Origin: Puffinus mauretanicus
Taxonomy: Eukaryota > Chordata > Aves > Procellariiformes > Procellariidae
Assembly (NCBI GenBank): GCA_023333565.1
Contig: JAJKFH010003504.1
Span: forward strand, 5,480,005 to 5,544,004
Direction: 5' to 3'
DNA length: 64,000 bases
Within the stretch, counting starts at the first letter, position 1. The number at the start of each line of letters is the position of its first letter. Shown here one piece after another: positions 14,340-23,821 of the stretch. Below the pieces are notes generated by a model that worked only from the letters and a program-made list of their open reading frames with translations, searched no databases and was not told where the DNA came from. Both the position numbers and the translations under genes were made by a program.

Positions 14340-15350
14340 CCCGCTTCCCTCCAGGCAGCGGCCCTCCCCTCCCCTCTCGCTTCTCCCGGTCCAGAAGGGG
14401 ACTGTCTGTCGCTTTCTGGAGCGGGACAAGGCAGAGAGGGCTGGCTTGGCCGGTGGAGGACTGGGATGGGGTGCAGGTGAACTGGGGGAGCCGGGCTAGG
14501 TTTAGGGAAGAGGACGATTTCCCCCGGGGAGCTGAGGGACAGGCAAGCGGCAGGAGCTGAGGGGACGAGGGAGGGGATGGAGGTGGGGCGAAGCGAGACG
14601 CAACCAGGGCGAGGGGGCGCAAAGGAGAGGGAAGGGGGCGGCAAGGCGGGAGGGGAGCGGGCGATGCAGGGGCTGAGGGGGGCAAGCGGGAAAGGGGCGC
14701 AGGGCTGAGGGGAGGGGGCCGCCGGCAGCGCCCAGCGCGGGGTACCGAGGCCTGGGTAAGGGGAGGGGGTCAGCGGGTTACCCCGAGGACTGGGCCTCCC
14801 CCCATCGAAGGCTCCTCGCTCCGCTAGGGGGAGTCCCCGCGTCCCGGCCGCCGGCTGCAGGATCCCCGCTCAGCCCCGTCTCCATGGAGGAGCCGCCGCC
14901 GCCGCCGCCATCCGCCGCCCCTAGCAACGAGCACCGGGCCGGGCGCTGACCCCCCGCCCGCCGGCTTGCAGCCAATCGGAAGCCGCCATGCTGGGCCGGC
15001 GGGGGACGCCCAATCAAAGGTGTCCTCTGAAGTCCTGGGTCATGTGAGGGGGCAAAATGGCGGCGCCCACAGGGGGGGCGTGAGGTGGGAGGAGCCATGT
15101 TGTAGGCGGTGGGGCCTTCTCGGCGGGAGCGGCGGGACCGTGCTCGGTAAGGGCGGGAGCGGAGGCGGGGGCGGGAGGGCCGCCGGCGGGGCGGTGTCCG
15201 GCGAGCACCGCTCAAGGTCGTTGGAGGTCGGAGCCGGGCCTTGGCGGGAAGGCCGTGAGGGTGAATGCGGCGCGGGGGTGGCGCCGAGGGGGTTAACGGC
15301 GGTCGCTAACGTTCGCTAACGGCTGCTAACGGCTTTCGGTGGGGTTTAAA
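14340..15350. promoter_or_regulatory. TMEM126A: CpG island and probable bidirectional promoter of TMEM126A
   Basis: About 1 kb of dense GC- and CpG-rich sequence sits in otherwise AT-rich DNA. CCAAT boxes lie at 14972-14976 and 15010-15014, and a (GCC)n run at about 14893-14910. A perfect YY1-type motif AAAATGGCGGC is at 15054-15064, and the reverse motif GCCGCCAT is at 14982-14989. A GTCATGTGA E-box/M-box-like site is at 15039-15047. A good splice donor (CTCG|GTAAGG) at 15147 suggests an untranslated first exon ending at 15146. Opposed YY1 motifs suggest transcription may also start leftward. Confidence 0.8.
15040..15146 (+). other. TMEM126A: Putative untranslated exon 1 of TMEM126A
   Basis: This is the segment between the YY1/CCAAT promoter motifs and the donor GTAAGG at 15147. 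It contains three upstream ATGs, each closed almost at once: ATG-TGA at 15042-15047, a nine-codon frame at 15057-15083 and ATG-TTG-TAG at 15097-15105. None can fuse to the TMEM126A frame. The start of transcription is inferred, because YY1 motifs of this type usually sit just downstream of a start site; it was not observed. Confidence 0.5.
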
Positions 15351-15461
15351 GCTCGGGGGGTGAGCCGCAGCCTCCCGGTGTAAGAGCTTCTGCCCTGAAC
15401 CGGGCCCCGGGGGGCTTGGCGATCTCCAGCTGCCTTACAGCGGCGTGCAAGGGGACAGGGA

Positions 15462-16615
15462 GGGTTTACCTGGACTTCAGTAAGGCCTTTGACACTGTCT
15501 CCCACAGCATTCTCCTAGAGAAGCTGGCGGCTCACGGCCTAGACAGGTACACTCTTCACTGGGTAAAAAACTGGCTGGACGGCCGAGCCCAGAGAGTTGT
15601 GGTGAACGGAGTTAAATCCAGTTGGCGGCCGGTCACGAGCGGTGTTCCCCAGGGCTCAGTACTGGGGCCGGTCCTGTTCAATATCTTTATCAACGATCTG
15701 GACGAGGGGATCGAGTGCTCCCTCAGTAAGTTTGCAGATGACACCAAGCTGGGCGGGAGTGTTGATCTGCTGGAGGGTAGGAAGGCTCTGCAGAGGGACC
15801 TGGACAGGCTGGATCGATGGGCTGAGGCCAACTGTATGAGGTTCAACAAGGCCAAGTGCCGGGTCCTGCACTTCGGCCACAACAACCCCAGGCAACTCTA
15901 CAGGCTTGGGGAAGAGTGGCTGGAAAGCTGCCCAGAGGAAAAGGACCTGGGGGTGCTGGTTGACAGCCGGCTGAACATGAGCCGGCAGTGTGCCCAGGTG
16001 GCCAAGAAGGCCAATGGCATCCTGGCCTGTATCAGAAATAGTGCGGCCAGCAGGAGCAGGGAGGTGATCGTGCCCCTGTACTCGGCACTGGTGAGGCCGC
16101 ACCTCGAATCCTGTGTTCAGTTTTGGGCCCCTCACTACAAGAAGGACATGGAGGTGCTGGAGCGTGTCCAGAGAAGGGCAACGAAGCTGGTGAAGGGCCT
16201 GGAGCACAAGTCTGATGAGGATCGGCTGAGGGAACTGGGGTTGTTTAGTCTGGAGAAGAGGAGGCTGAGGGGAGACCTCATCGTGCTCTACAACTACCTG
16301 AAAGGAGGTTGTAGCGAGGTGGGTGTTGGTCTCTTCTCCCATGTAACAAGCGATAGGACGAGAGGAAATGGCCTCAAGTTGCACCAGGTTTAGCCTGGAC
16401 ATTAGGACATTAGGAGAAATTTCTTTCCTGAAAGAGTGGTCAGGCCTTGGACCAGGCTGCCCAGGGAAGTGGTAGAGTCCCCATCCCTGGAAGTATTTAA
16501 AAGACGTGTAGATGAGGCGCTTAGGGACATGATTTAGTGGGCATGGTGGTGTTGGGTTGACGGTTGGACTCGATGATCTTAGAGGTCTTTTCCAACCTTA
16601 ATGATTCTATGTGTG
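15462..16615 (+). mobile_element. 5'-truncated CR1 LINE with long open reverse-transcriptase frame
   Basis: The frame starts inside the reverse-transcriptase domain at a YLDFSKAFD box. It runs through the [15 protein letters not shown] box and the FADD catalytic motif (15731-15742) to the C-terminal part, and stays open to a stop at 16391-16393. The untranslated tail ends in the CR1 signature 'ccttaatgattctatg' at about 16612. The upstream endonuclease and first frame are missing, so it cannot move by itself. Loss of a few bases near 16388 relative to the usual CR1 reading accounts for the early stop. It lies in the first intron of TMEM126A in the gene's sense orientation. The long open frame suggests a fairly recent copy. 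Confidence 0.95.
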
Positions 16616-16961
16616 TATGTCATGGCGTAGCCCCATGATGTAATGTCTGTGGTTTACCTAAAGAACAGGTTTGGAGACCTTCTTCCTAGAGGGGGAAGAA
16701 GCGAGAGATCTCAAGGCTGGCACCGGCCCTGCTGATCCCGCTCCTGCCGCCTGTCCCTGCTTCTGCTGCTCCTGCTCCCCGCCAAGCCTGAATTGAAGCA
16801 AGCACAATCCTATAGGTAGGCTGTAGGACACAGGCTTCAAATTATAAAAGAAACTTAAGGTAAGTATGACTAGCAAAGTAAGTCTGCGAAACTTTCCTCT
16901 GGGGAGAAACATCTAGAAAAAGCATTTGAATCACTAAATACCAGGTTTAATCAAAAGCTGT

Positions 16962-18156
16962 TGTGGTGGGTTGACCTCGGCTGGCTGCCAGGTGCCCACC
17001 CAGCCGCTCTCGCATTCCCCCTCCATCAACAGGACAGGGGGAGAAGATATGATGAAAAGTTCGTGGGTCGAGATAAGGATGGGGTGATCACTCACGAATT
17101 ACCATTATGCACAAAACAGACTAGACTTTGGGGAAATTTATGGCCAATTAAACAGAATAGGATAATGAGAAATAAGAACAAATCTAAAACCACCTTCCCC
17201 TCAACCCCTCCCTTCTTCCTGGGCTAAACTTCAGTCACTATTTTCTCTGTCTTCTCTCCCCAAGCGGCACAGAGAGATGGGGAATGGGGGTTGTGGTCAG
17301 TTCATCACACGTTGTCTCTGCCGCTCCTTCCTCCTTAGGGTGAGGACTCCTCTCACTCTTCCCCTGCTCCAGTGTGGGGTCCTCCCACAGGAGACAGTCC
17401 TCCACGAACTTCTCCAACGTGAGTCCTTCCCACAGGCTGCAATTCTTCACGAACTGCTCCAGCGTGGGTACCTTCCATGGGGTGCAGTCCTTCAGGAGAG
17501 ACTGCTCCAGCCTGTGACCCCCACGGGGTCACAGCCTCCTTCAGGGGCATCCACCTGCTTCAGCATGGGCACCTCTCTCCACGGGGCCACAGGTCCTGCC
17601 AGGAGCCTGCTCCAGCGTGGGCTTCCCATGGGGTCACAGCCTCCTTCGGGCGCATCCACCTGCTCCAGCGTGGTGTCCTCCATGGGCTGCAGGTGGATAT
17701 CTGCTCCACCGTGGACCTCCATGGGCTGCAGGGGGACAGCCTGCCTCACCATGGTCTTCACCATGGGCTTCAGGGGGACAGCCTGCCTCACCATGGTCTT
17801 CACCATGGGCTTCAGGGGGACAGCCTGCCTCACCATGGTCTTCACCACAGGCTGCAGGGGAATGTCTGCTCTGGCGCCTGGAGCACCTCCTCCCCTCCTT
17901 CTTCACTGACCTTCGTGTCTGCAGGGCTGTTTCTGTCACACATTCTCACTCCTCTCTCCTGGCTGCTGTTGTGCAGGTTTTTTTCCCCTTTCTTAAATAT
18001 GTTATCCCACAGGCGCTACCACCGTCACTGATGGGCTCGGCGTTGGCCAGCAGTGGGTCTCTCAGACATGGGGGAAGTTTCTGGCATCTTCTCACAGAAG
18101 CCACCCCTGTAGCCCCCATCCCCACTTCCAAAACCTTGCCATGTAAACCCAATACA
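16962..18156 (-). mobile_element. LTR-like endogenous retroviral element, probably a solo LTR
   Basis: This repeat-type block of about 1.2 kb runs from TGTGGTGGGTTGACC to AACCCAATACA, so it has TG...CA ends. Its left end resembles the reverse complement of the right end of the solo LTR at 31958-32537, so I read it as minus-oriented. In that orientation a TATA-like ATATTTAAG lies near its start (about 17994-18002 on +). It holds many degenerate 'ctgctccagcgtggg' and 'gggctgcag' repeats and an exact 42-bp triplication. No matching target-site duplication was found at these ends. It encodes no recognisable retroviral protein; its open frames are by-products of the repeats. Confidence 0.7.
17721..17846. 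repeat. 42-bp tandem repeat, three copies
   Basis: Three head-to-tail 42-bp units occur at 17721-17762, 17763-17804 and 17805-17846. Each begins ATGGGCT and contains GACAGCCTGCCTCACC. The first differs from the others only at the 'ctgca/cttca' site. Because 42 is a multiple of three, the units keep open frames on both strands, which explains the repetitive spurious proteins predicted here. The repeat is internal to the LTR-like element, and weaker versions of the unit flank it. Confidence 0.95.
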
Positions 18157-18811
18157 ATACTTTCTGACTTGATATACGTCTCTGCCTAAGAGTACCAATT
18201 ACAAAAAAGTCCTTAGTTGTGGAATATAAAAGCAGAGTAGATATCTTCATCATTTCTTTAGATCTTTTCAAAGAATTGATTTATTTGTTTTTTTTCCTTA
18301 TGGTTCTATTTGACAGTTAAGTCAATTTAAACCTGGAGTATTGCCAAAATCCGTTGTCCCGTTAGTGTCTTCCTTTGTGCTGCTGGCATTAGGGATCATT
18401 GTGTTAAAAGGTGATCTGGCTGGCAAAAACAAGTACACTGCCCGTTGTTCCTCCGAGCAGTTTTCATCCATGTGTTTCCTGATCCGAACTGCTGTATGGC
18501 CCCAGGGATGGAGGTGCTCAGGCAGGAGTACCTGGAGGGTGAGATAGTCCATTTTCATCACAGCGAGTACTTAAGTTGAGCAACTGTCAAACCACAGCTG
18601 CAACGTCACTAAAAAAAGCAGTTTGGTAGGGTTCATGTAGTCATAAATATCATAGACTTCTGTAGCTGGATTGTGCCCTTTGATCTGAAAACTCTGCCAT
18701 GAAAAATAGGAAATGCATTTGTGATTGCCAAAAGAGTCTAAAAGTTTATTTGATACGTACTGGGGCTGTGTAACTTTGATTACACTTGTTTGTTTGTTCT
18801 TTATGATCCAG

Positions 18812-18936
18812 GCCTTCAAGATGACAGGAAGAGAGTTTCTTGAACTAGATTCTCCGCAGCAAAGACTATATTTGGAAAGATTTAAGAGGGTGGAAGTCAT
18901 ACAAAAGATGCTCAATGAGCTTCCTAAAGCAGATCA
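18812..18936 (+). CDS. TMEM126A: TMEM126A exon 2 (first coding exon)
   Basis: The acceptor is a pyrimidine-rich tract ending 'atccag', the ATG is at 18821-18823 and the donor is GTAAGT at 18937. It encodes the N-terminal 38 residues, rich in charged residues (MTGREFLELD...VIQKMLNELPKAD), and leaves two bases of the glutamine codon. The first nine bases are untranslated. No cleavable signal peptide is evident. Confidence 0.85.
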
Positions 18937-21900
18937 GTAAGTGCTGGTAAAATAAATGAAGATAAATGTATCAAACATTTCAAGTCTTTTGGAGGCTTTT
19001 CTTTTCCCTTACTCTTGTATTGCAAATCCTCCTTGCACTTACAAGAATATTGAAGTGTGAGGATGCTTATTATTGTCCAGAACAGAAAACTTGTTTTGCG
19101 TTTTTTAAATCTGGTTAGTTCACTGTTATCTCTGGTCCTGCTCAGCTGGTTTCTAGCACGTGCTCCCCAATGCTTAAGGTTCTGGGATGTCTGATCAGCC
19201 CTGACTGGCTCTGAGCATTCGTACAGTCCTGTGCTAGAGCTAATAAATTTTCTAGGAAACTGAAATGTTGGAGAGCATAAGGCAGATACTCTTGTGATTC
19301 TGCAGGAGTCATCTTGTGTCCAGCAGGGCTGGCCTGGGGCCAGAACTGAGTGAGCAGCAACCTGCTAGTTCCTGCATTTCGTTCTGTGCTGCTCCCCGTT
19401 TCAGGAAAGCAAGACTGAAGTACCCAGGTGGTGATGGTGGACGAGTCAGCCGGAGTCATGCAGGCTCACCAGCAGGGTTCTGTGCAGCACAAAAACAGCT
19501 AAATGCCTTCTGGGCCTCACAAACAACCTTTTTGTGTTTTGTGATATTGCATTTCACTGCAAAACCTTACTGAACCTGAGCCGTTTGCACCTGTGTATCA
19601 TCTTGGATAAATTCTGTATAAATAAGAGTAATGGGAAGCTTCTTTTATTTTAATAGGATTAAATTGCTGGCTAAACAAACTGCCAGTAGTAACACAGGGC
19701 CTCCCCACACAGGTGAGAGAGAAAAACGCCAAGGCTTTATCCCTCCCATTACAGTCAGCGGTGCAGCTTTGTGTAGGATCTGCTGCCCTCACATTCAACT
19801 TACAACACTTCTCCTTCCCCAGAAGAGCTGGGGAGCTAAGGGGGAGGCGGATGCCTCGGTGGTGATGTGGTAACGTCTTGATAGAAACTCTGGTACCCAG
19901 GGACTGCTGGGCCTTGGAAAGAAGTAGCTGCCAGGGGCGTGCGCCTTTGTTTGAAACTGCCCTGGCAGGACTTAAAGTTTGTGTATCCAGAGGGGAGGTC
20001 ACTGCAAGGGAAGAGGAAGCGTGCTGCAGTCAGACTGAGAGGGTTCCTGTTCACCAAAGCTCTTGTTTTTAACACTAGGGAGCTAGTATTTAAAACAAAC
20101 AAACAAACAAACAACCCCCCCCAAAAACCCAAACAAAAAACAAAACAAAACAAAAAAACAGAAACCAAAAAAACAAGCAAAAAACCCAAACCCCAACCCT
20201 TCCATCCTCCCTTTCTTTCCTTTTGTGCAGTGTAGCAGTTCTGTACGTCAGTAAGCCTAAGTAGATTCTGCTGGTCCTGGATACATTAATTTGCTCTATT
20301 TTGGAATCTTAAATACGCTGCTAAATTTTAATGTCTGTCCTCCACATTTATGTATATGCACACATGCATTTCACTGCCTATGATTGTAAACGTACCAACA
20401 GAACGAAATGGCTGGTTTGCAGAAACTGTACTCTGGGGACATTCTGTGAGTGACACCCAGTATTGGGAGAATGATGATTTGAAAAGCAAATTTCTTTTAA
20501 AAAAAAAAATTAAAAAAACCACAACACAAAAAAGAAACATAGCTTCTAAATAAGGGCAAGAGAGAAAGGAGGTATCTGACCAATAAAGTTGTTCTGCTAT
20601 ATAGCATCAGAATTGAATTGTTAGTAGCTTTTTTTCATGTTTGAAAATCTGGTATGTACCAAGAATGAAAGCATTTTCCTATTCAACATAAGAAATAGTT
20701 GGTGTCATTGATGTCGGATGTTTTTAATGTTTTAGGTTTTGCAAGTTTAGCACCTACATCTCTGAAGTCTTTTTTGTATGATTTGTCAGTGCTTAATGTT
20801 ACTCTAAGCAATAAAACGTAGAAGAATTTTAAGTAGGTGGATTTTTAAAATTCATACATTTTAATTGCTAAATGGTTTAGAGATTGTCACATTTGATAAT
20901 TTTGCAAATAAATATGACATTTGGCCTAGCATAAATATTGTGACCGGTTAAGCATTTTATTTTCTTTGGGACTTTGGCGATAAATCCAATTATGATGCAT
21001 TTTAAAAATACACTTTTAACATGATAATACTGGCACAGCCTCAGAATCGGAGTGCCTTCCAGTTAATTGCTTTGCCTGGCAATAGTTGTCATTCGGGAAA
21101 TTTTAGATTTGTGGAAATCTGAAGCAAAGAGTTGTTTCCCCTAATCAACTGACTGTGCCAGGTATAATGCTAAAGGTAATGCACAACTTCCTTCTGCGAG
21201 TCAAATGAAATAAATCACAAACTGCTCACTGGGCTTGTAAAATTGGCACGCTTTCCCATTCCCTCTCTTGCGTTACCTGCTGTGATGGAATGTACTCAAG
21301 TGGGAACTGTTTGTCAAGATACTAAATGCTGACTATCTCTGAGCAGACTTTGTTCTATTCTGCCTTCACCATATTACAGATTGCAACAGCAGTAGCTGCT
21401 CTAAACCATATGTTAAAAACATGGTAGATAACAGAATCCGGTCCCTCTGTTATCAAGGGAAAAACAGAAGCTCCAGTTCTGTAAACCAGTGTGTAACCTT
21501 TAACTAGCGTAACCTCCTAGCAAGGTAGGACCTTGAATTCACGTGTTCATGCACTCAAGGAGGCTTACAGCCCTTCAGCCTACAGAATCACTGCAAATGA
21601 TCTGCCAGCAGCTGCTGAGGTTGTTATTGCCAGATCTCAGTTGCCACAGTTGTCCCACCTGATCTGTTCTGTAAGCTCTTATGTTGAAACTACATCTATA
21701 CTTTTGGGTAAGCAAGCTAGAAACAAAGCTGATTACAGGAGCTAGCTGTGATTATATATAAATATATGTATTGGTTTTAATTTCTTTTGAGAAAACATTC
21801 TCCTTAGAAACATGCTGATTAGGAGGGCAAATTTCATGAAGTTTCCATTAGCCATAACAAAAAAAAAATTGTAGAAAAGGCTTCTCAGCCTTTCTGTCAC

Positions 21901-23776
21901 TTCATTCTTGAGGGCATACAGCGAAGGATGCTGTACTGGTTGCTTTTGAAAGTAGTTACTCGCCATTGTGCACCTACTTCTTACTGTAGGATATTCAGAA
22001 GTGAATTGTAGCACCAATACACCAAACTTTTTTACAGTTCTCAATTGCTGAAGCGACTTTCCTTCTTTCACAGGAACCTTTGTAATCATGGGTCATACTT
22101 CCTTGCAGCAAATTCAAGCTTATGCGGCTTAGCAGCAAATAACTTCTTCAGGAACATCCTACACGTCAGAAAGGCTTCCTTGGTGTCTGCTTTGCCAATG
22201 GCTGTTATTCCGTTTCTTTCAACAGCAGCGGTTTATGAAGTTTTTGTGCGTGAGCCTTTATTTTCAGGTAAAAACCTCCTTACTCCTTGTTTTCGAAAGG
22301 GCTTTGCTTTCTGTACACAATGTAACACTAGAGGAGCTTTTCCTCTCTGCAGAACAGTGGTCTTGAACTGTTGTGGTCTTGAAAAACCTGGTTGTAAAGC
22401 AGGGTTTGAAAAACAGATTATCTAATGCACTGGGCAGCAGTGGGTTCTTGAAGTTGAGTGGGAAAGGAGATGCATGTCTTTATTTATATATGTTTATAAA
22501 AAAAATTCTGCTATGCATCACTGATTTTTAGCATTTTTCACTCAAAGTCATGCAAAAGTGACTGCAACAGAGCAGTTCAGTTTCCCCCGTCTGTATGATT
22601 TCATTTGAAGGTCAACTTTAGAGTGATAAATTCTTCATGGGTTGGAATGAGAGTGGTTTGTTTTTTTTTTTTGCAAAAGGAAGAGTTCTTTTTTCAAAAT
22701 TTCTTGCATACCTGTACAGCTTGGCTGTTTCTGTCAAGTGCCTGTTTCCACGTTGCTGCGAGCCGTTTATAAATCGACGTGGTGGAGCTGTGCGGATATT
22801 GACAGTGAAATACTGTTTGTCATGCAGGTGAGCTGAACTGCGAGGTCTGCGCTGTGGTCAGAGGAGGACTGATAGGGGCTGTTGTGGGTGGTCTCTATCC
22901 TGTTTTCCTGGCTCTCCCCATCAACGCAAGCCTTGCAGCCAGGTACGTCTTACTAACCTGCAGTGAGTGAAATGTATTCGTTGGTCAAATCTTCAGTTCC
23001 CAGTTTAAATTCTAAGGGTTTTTTGTCTATGCACACCTATCTTCTTGTACGTTTTAGTACATGGAAGGGGATTTACATTAAGATCATTTAATTACAAGGC
23101 AAAGTTAATAAGAGCTACACCAACCCTCCAGAGTGAAACAAGGTCTGCAAACTGATACACTGTAAAGCACTTGCCTTTAGCTGGAACCGTACAAGCTACC
23201 CGTGAGGTGCCTGGGTGTGTGGAATGGTGGCTGCCGTCCTGCGGAGCGGAGGAGCTTGCTGCTCGGGGCTGCCTGGCTGGGCGGCCGTACCGATCCCGGG
23301 CAGTGCCCCCAGCCAGGCTCCCTGGCAGGTGTAACTGTGGATTGGGTCAGAGCACAGCGAGGGGGTGGTGGGACTTGGTGAGACGTCGGTACGTGGTCAG
23401 CGTGGTTAATAGCATTTATCCAGAGAGCCCAGTACCGCCAGGTGAATTTAGGAGAGGAAGGAGAGAATTAATATCTACCTAAATATTTTTAATGACTTTA
23501 ATGTTAAATCTTGATGCTTAAATTGGATGGGAAAAAAAAAGTAAATTTCTACCACTGTTTATGTTGTTTAGGTATTCTTCATCTCCCTTGCCAGGGAAAG
23601 AAAACCTATTACGCTTCTGGCTCACAACTGCTCAGCCTGTCTTCAGAAAGACGAGTTTGGGTATACTTGTACAGGTTCTAACTGGATTATATCTTGCCAC
23701 TAAACATCATGGAATATATGTCAAAATACTGCAGCAGATGAACACTAGCAGGGATCCTGAAGAGTTACAAGCATGA
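18821..23776 (+). CDS. TMEM126A: TMEM126A, mitochondrial complex I assembly membrane protein (four coding exons)
   Basis: The exons are 18821-18936, 22074-22267, 22828-22942 and 23572-23776. All join in phase at GT-AG sites to give 630 nt, that is 209 residues plus stop. Recognisable TMEM126 hallmarks are LPKADQNL near residue 34, SLCGLAANNFFRNIL (54-68), PMAVIPFLST (80-89), the CEVC pair (108-111), GGLIGAVVGGLYPVFLALP (117-135) and QPVFRK (163-168). Several hydrophobic segments fit a multi-pass inner-membrane protein. From family knowledge, TMEM126A helps assemble the ND4 part of complex I and its loss causes optic atrophy in people. TMEM126B is the alternative paralogue, but the GGLYPVFLALP and QPVFRK stretches look more like TMEM126A. 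The chosen start is the first in-frame ATG of the second exon. A polyadenylation signal follows the stop. Confidence 0.87.
20091..20200. repeat. AAAC-type simple repeat / A-rich low-complexity tract
   Basis: Six consecutive AAAC units are followed by C8, then by irregular AAAAC/AAACAAAA runs. It lies in the second intron of TMEM126A. It could be the decayed tail of a retrocopy, but no retroposed body is recognisable beside it. Confidence 0.85.
22074..22267 (+). CDS. TMEM126A: TMEM126A exon 3
   Basis: The acceptor 'tctttcacag' precedes GAACCTTTG and the donor is GTAAAA at 22268. It completes the split glutamine codon, encodes NLCNHGSYFLAANSSLCG and the first two hydrophobic stretches, and ends one base into a glycine codon. 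An alternative acceptor at 22036 (tttacag) would not preserve the family alignment. Confidence 0.88.
22828..22942 (+). CDS. TMEM126A: TMEM126A exon 4
   Basis: The acceptor is 'catgcag' and the donor is GTACGT at 22943. It encodes GELNCEVCAVVRGG, then the most conserved membrane stretch ending in YPVFLALPIN, then ASLAA plus two bases of an arginine codon. The paired cysteines and the GGLYP motif are the clearest family marks in the gene. Confidence 0.9.
23572..23776 (+). CDS. TMEM126A: TMEM126A exon 5 (last coding exon)
   Basis: The acceptor is 'ttgtttag'. The exon encodes YSSSPLPGKENLLRFW, QPVFRK and a last hydrophobic segment (LGILVQVLTGLYLAT), and ends at TGA 23774-23776. The C-terminal tail is hydrophilic (QQMNTSRDPEELQA) and diverges from the mammalian form as far as I recall it. 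Confidence 0.9.
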
Positions 23777-23815
23777 AGTTAAGCAATTTTTCAATCGCCT
23801 TGGATAAGAAACCAT

Positions 23816-23821
23816 AATAAA
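23816..23821 (+). terminator. TMEM126A: TMEM126A polyadenylation signal AATAAA
   Basis: A canonical hexamer lies 40 bases after the stop codon, followed by a T-rich stretch (about 23838-23858) suitable as a downstream element. This would give a very short 3' untranslated region. Confidence 0.7.

Noticed and set aside
14778..15215. 145-codon minus-strand frame in the CpG island
   Set aside because: Arg/Pro/Gly-rich frame typical of CpG islands, no splice partner or family resemblance.
15656..16402. 248-codon minus-strand frame opposite the CR1
   Set aside because: Shadow of the + strand reverse-transcriptase frame; the FADD and FSKAFD boxes are on the + strand.
16950..18165. Target-site duplication for the LTR-like element
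   Set aside because: Flanks next to the apparent ends (AGCTGT on the left, ATACTT on the right) do not match, so no duplication is claimed and the true ends stay uncertain.
17277..18189. Several overlapping repetitive open frames on both strands
   Set aside because: They are produced by the 42-bp repeat and related units of the LTR-like element, open on both strands because the period is a multiple of three.
22036..22073. Upstream alternative acceptor for TMEM126A exon 3 (tttacag)
   Set aside because: It would insert sequence that breaks the family alignment KADQNL; the acceptor at 22073 preserves both phase and homology.
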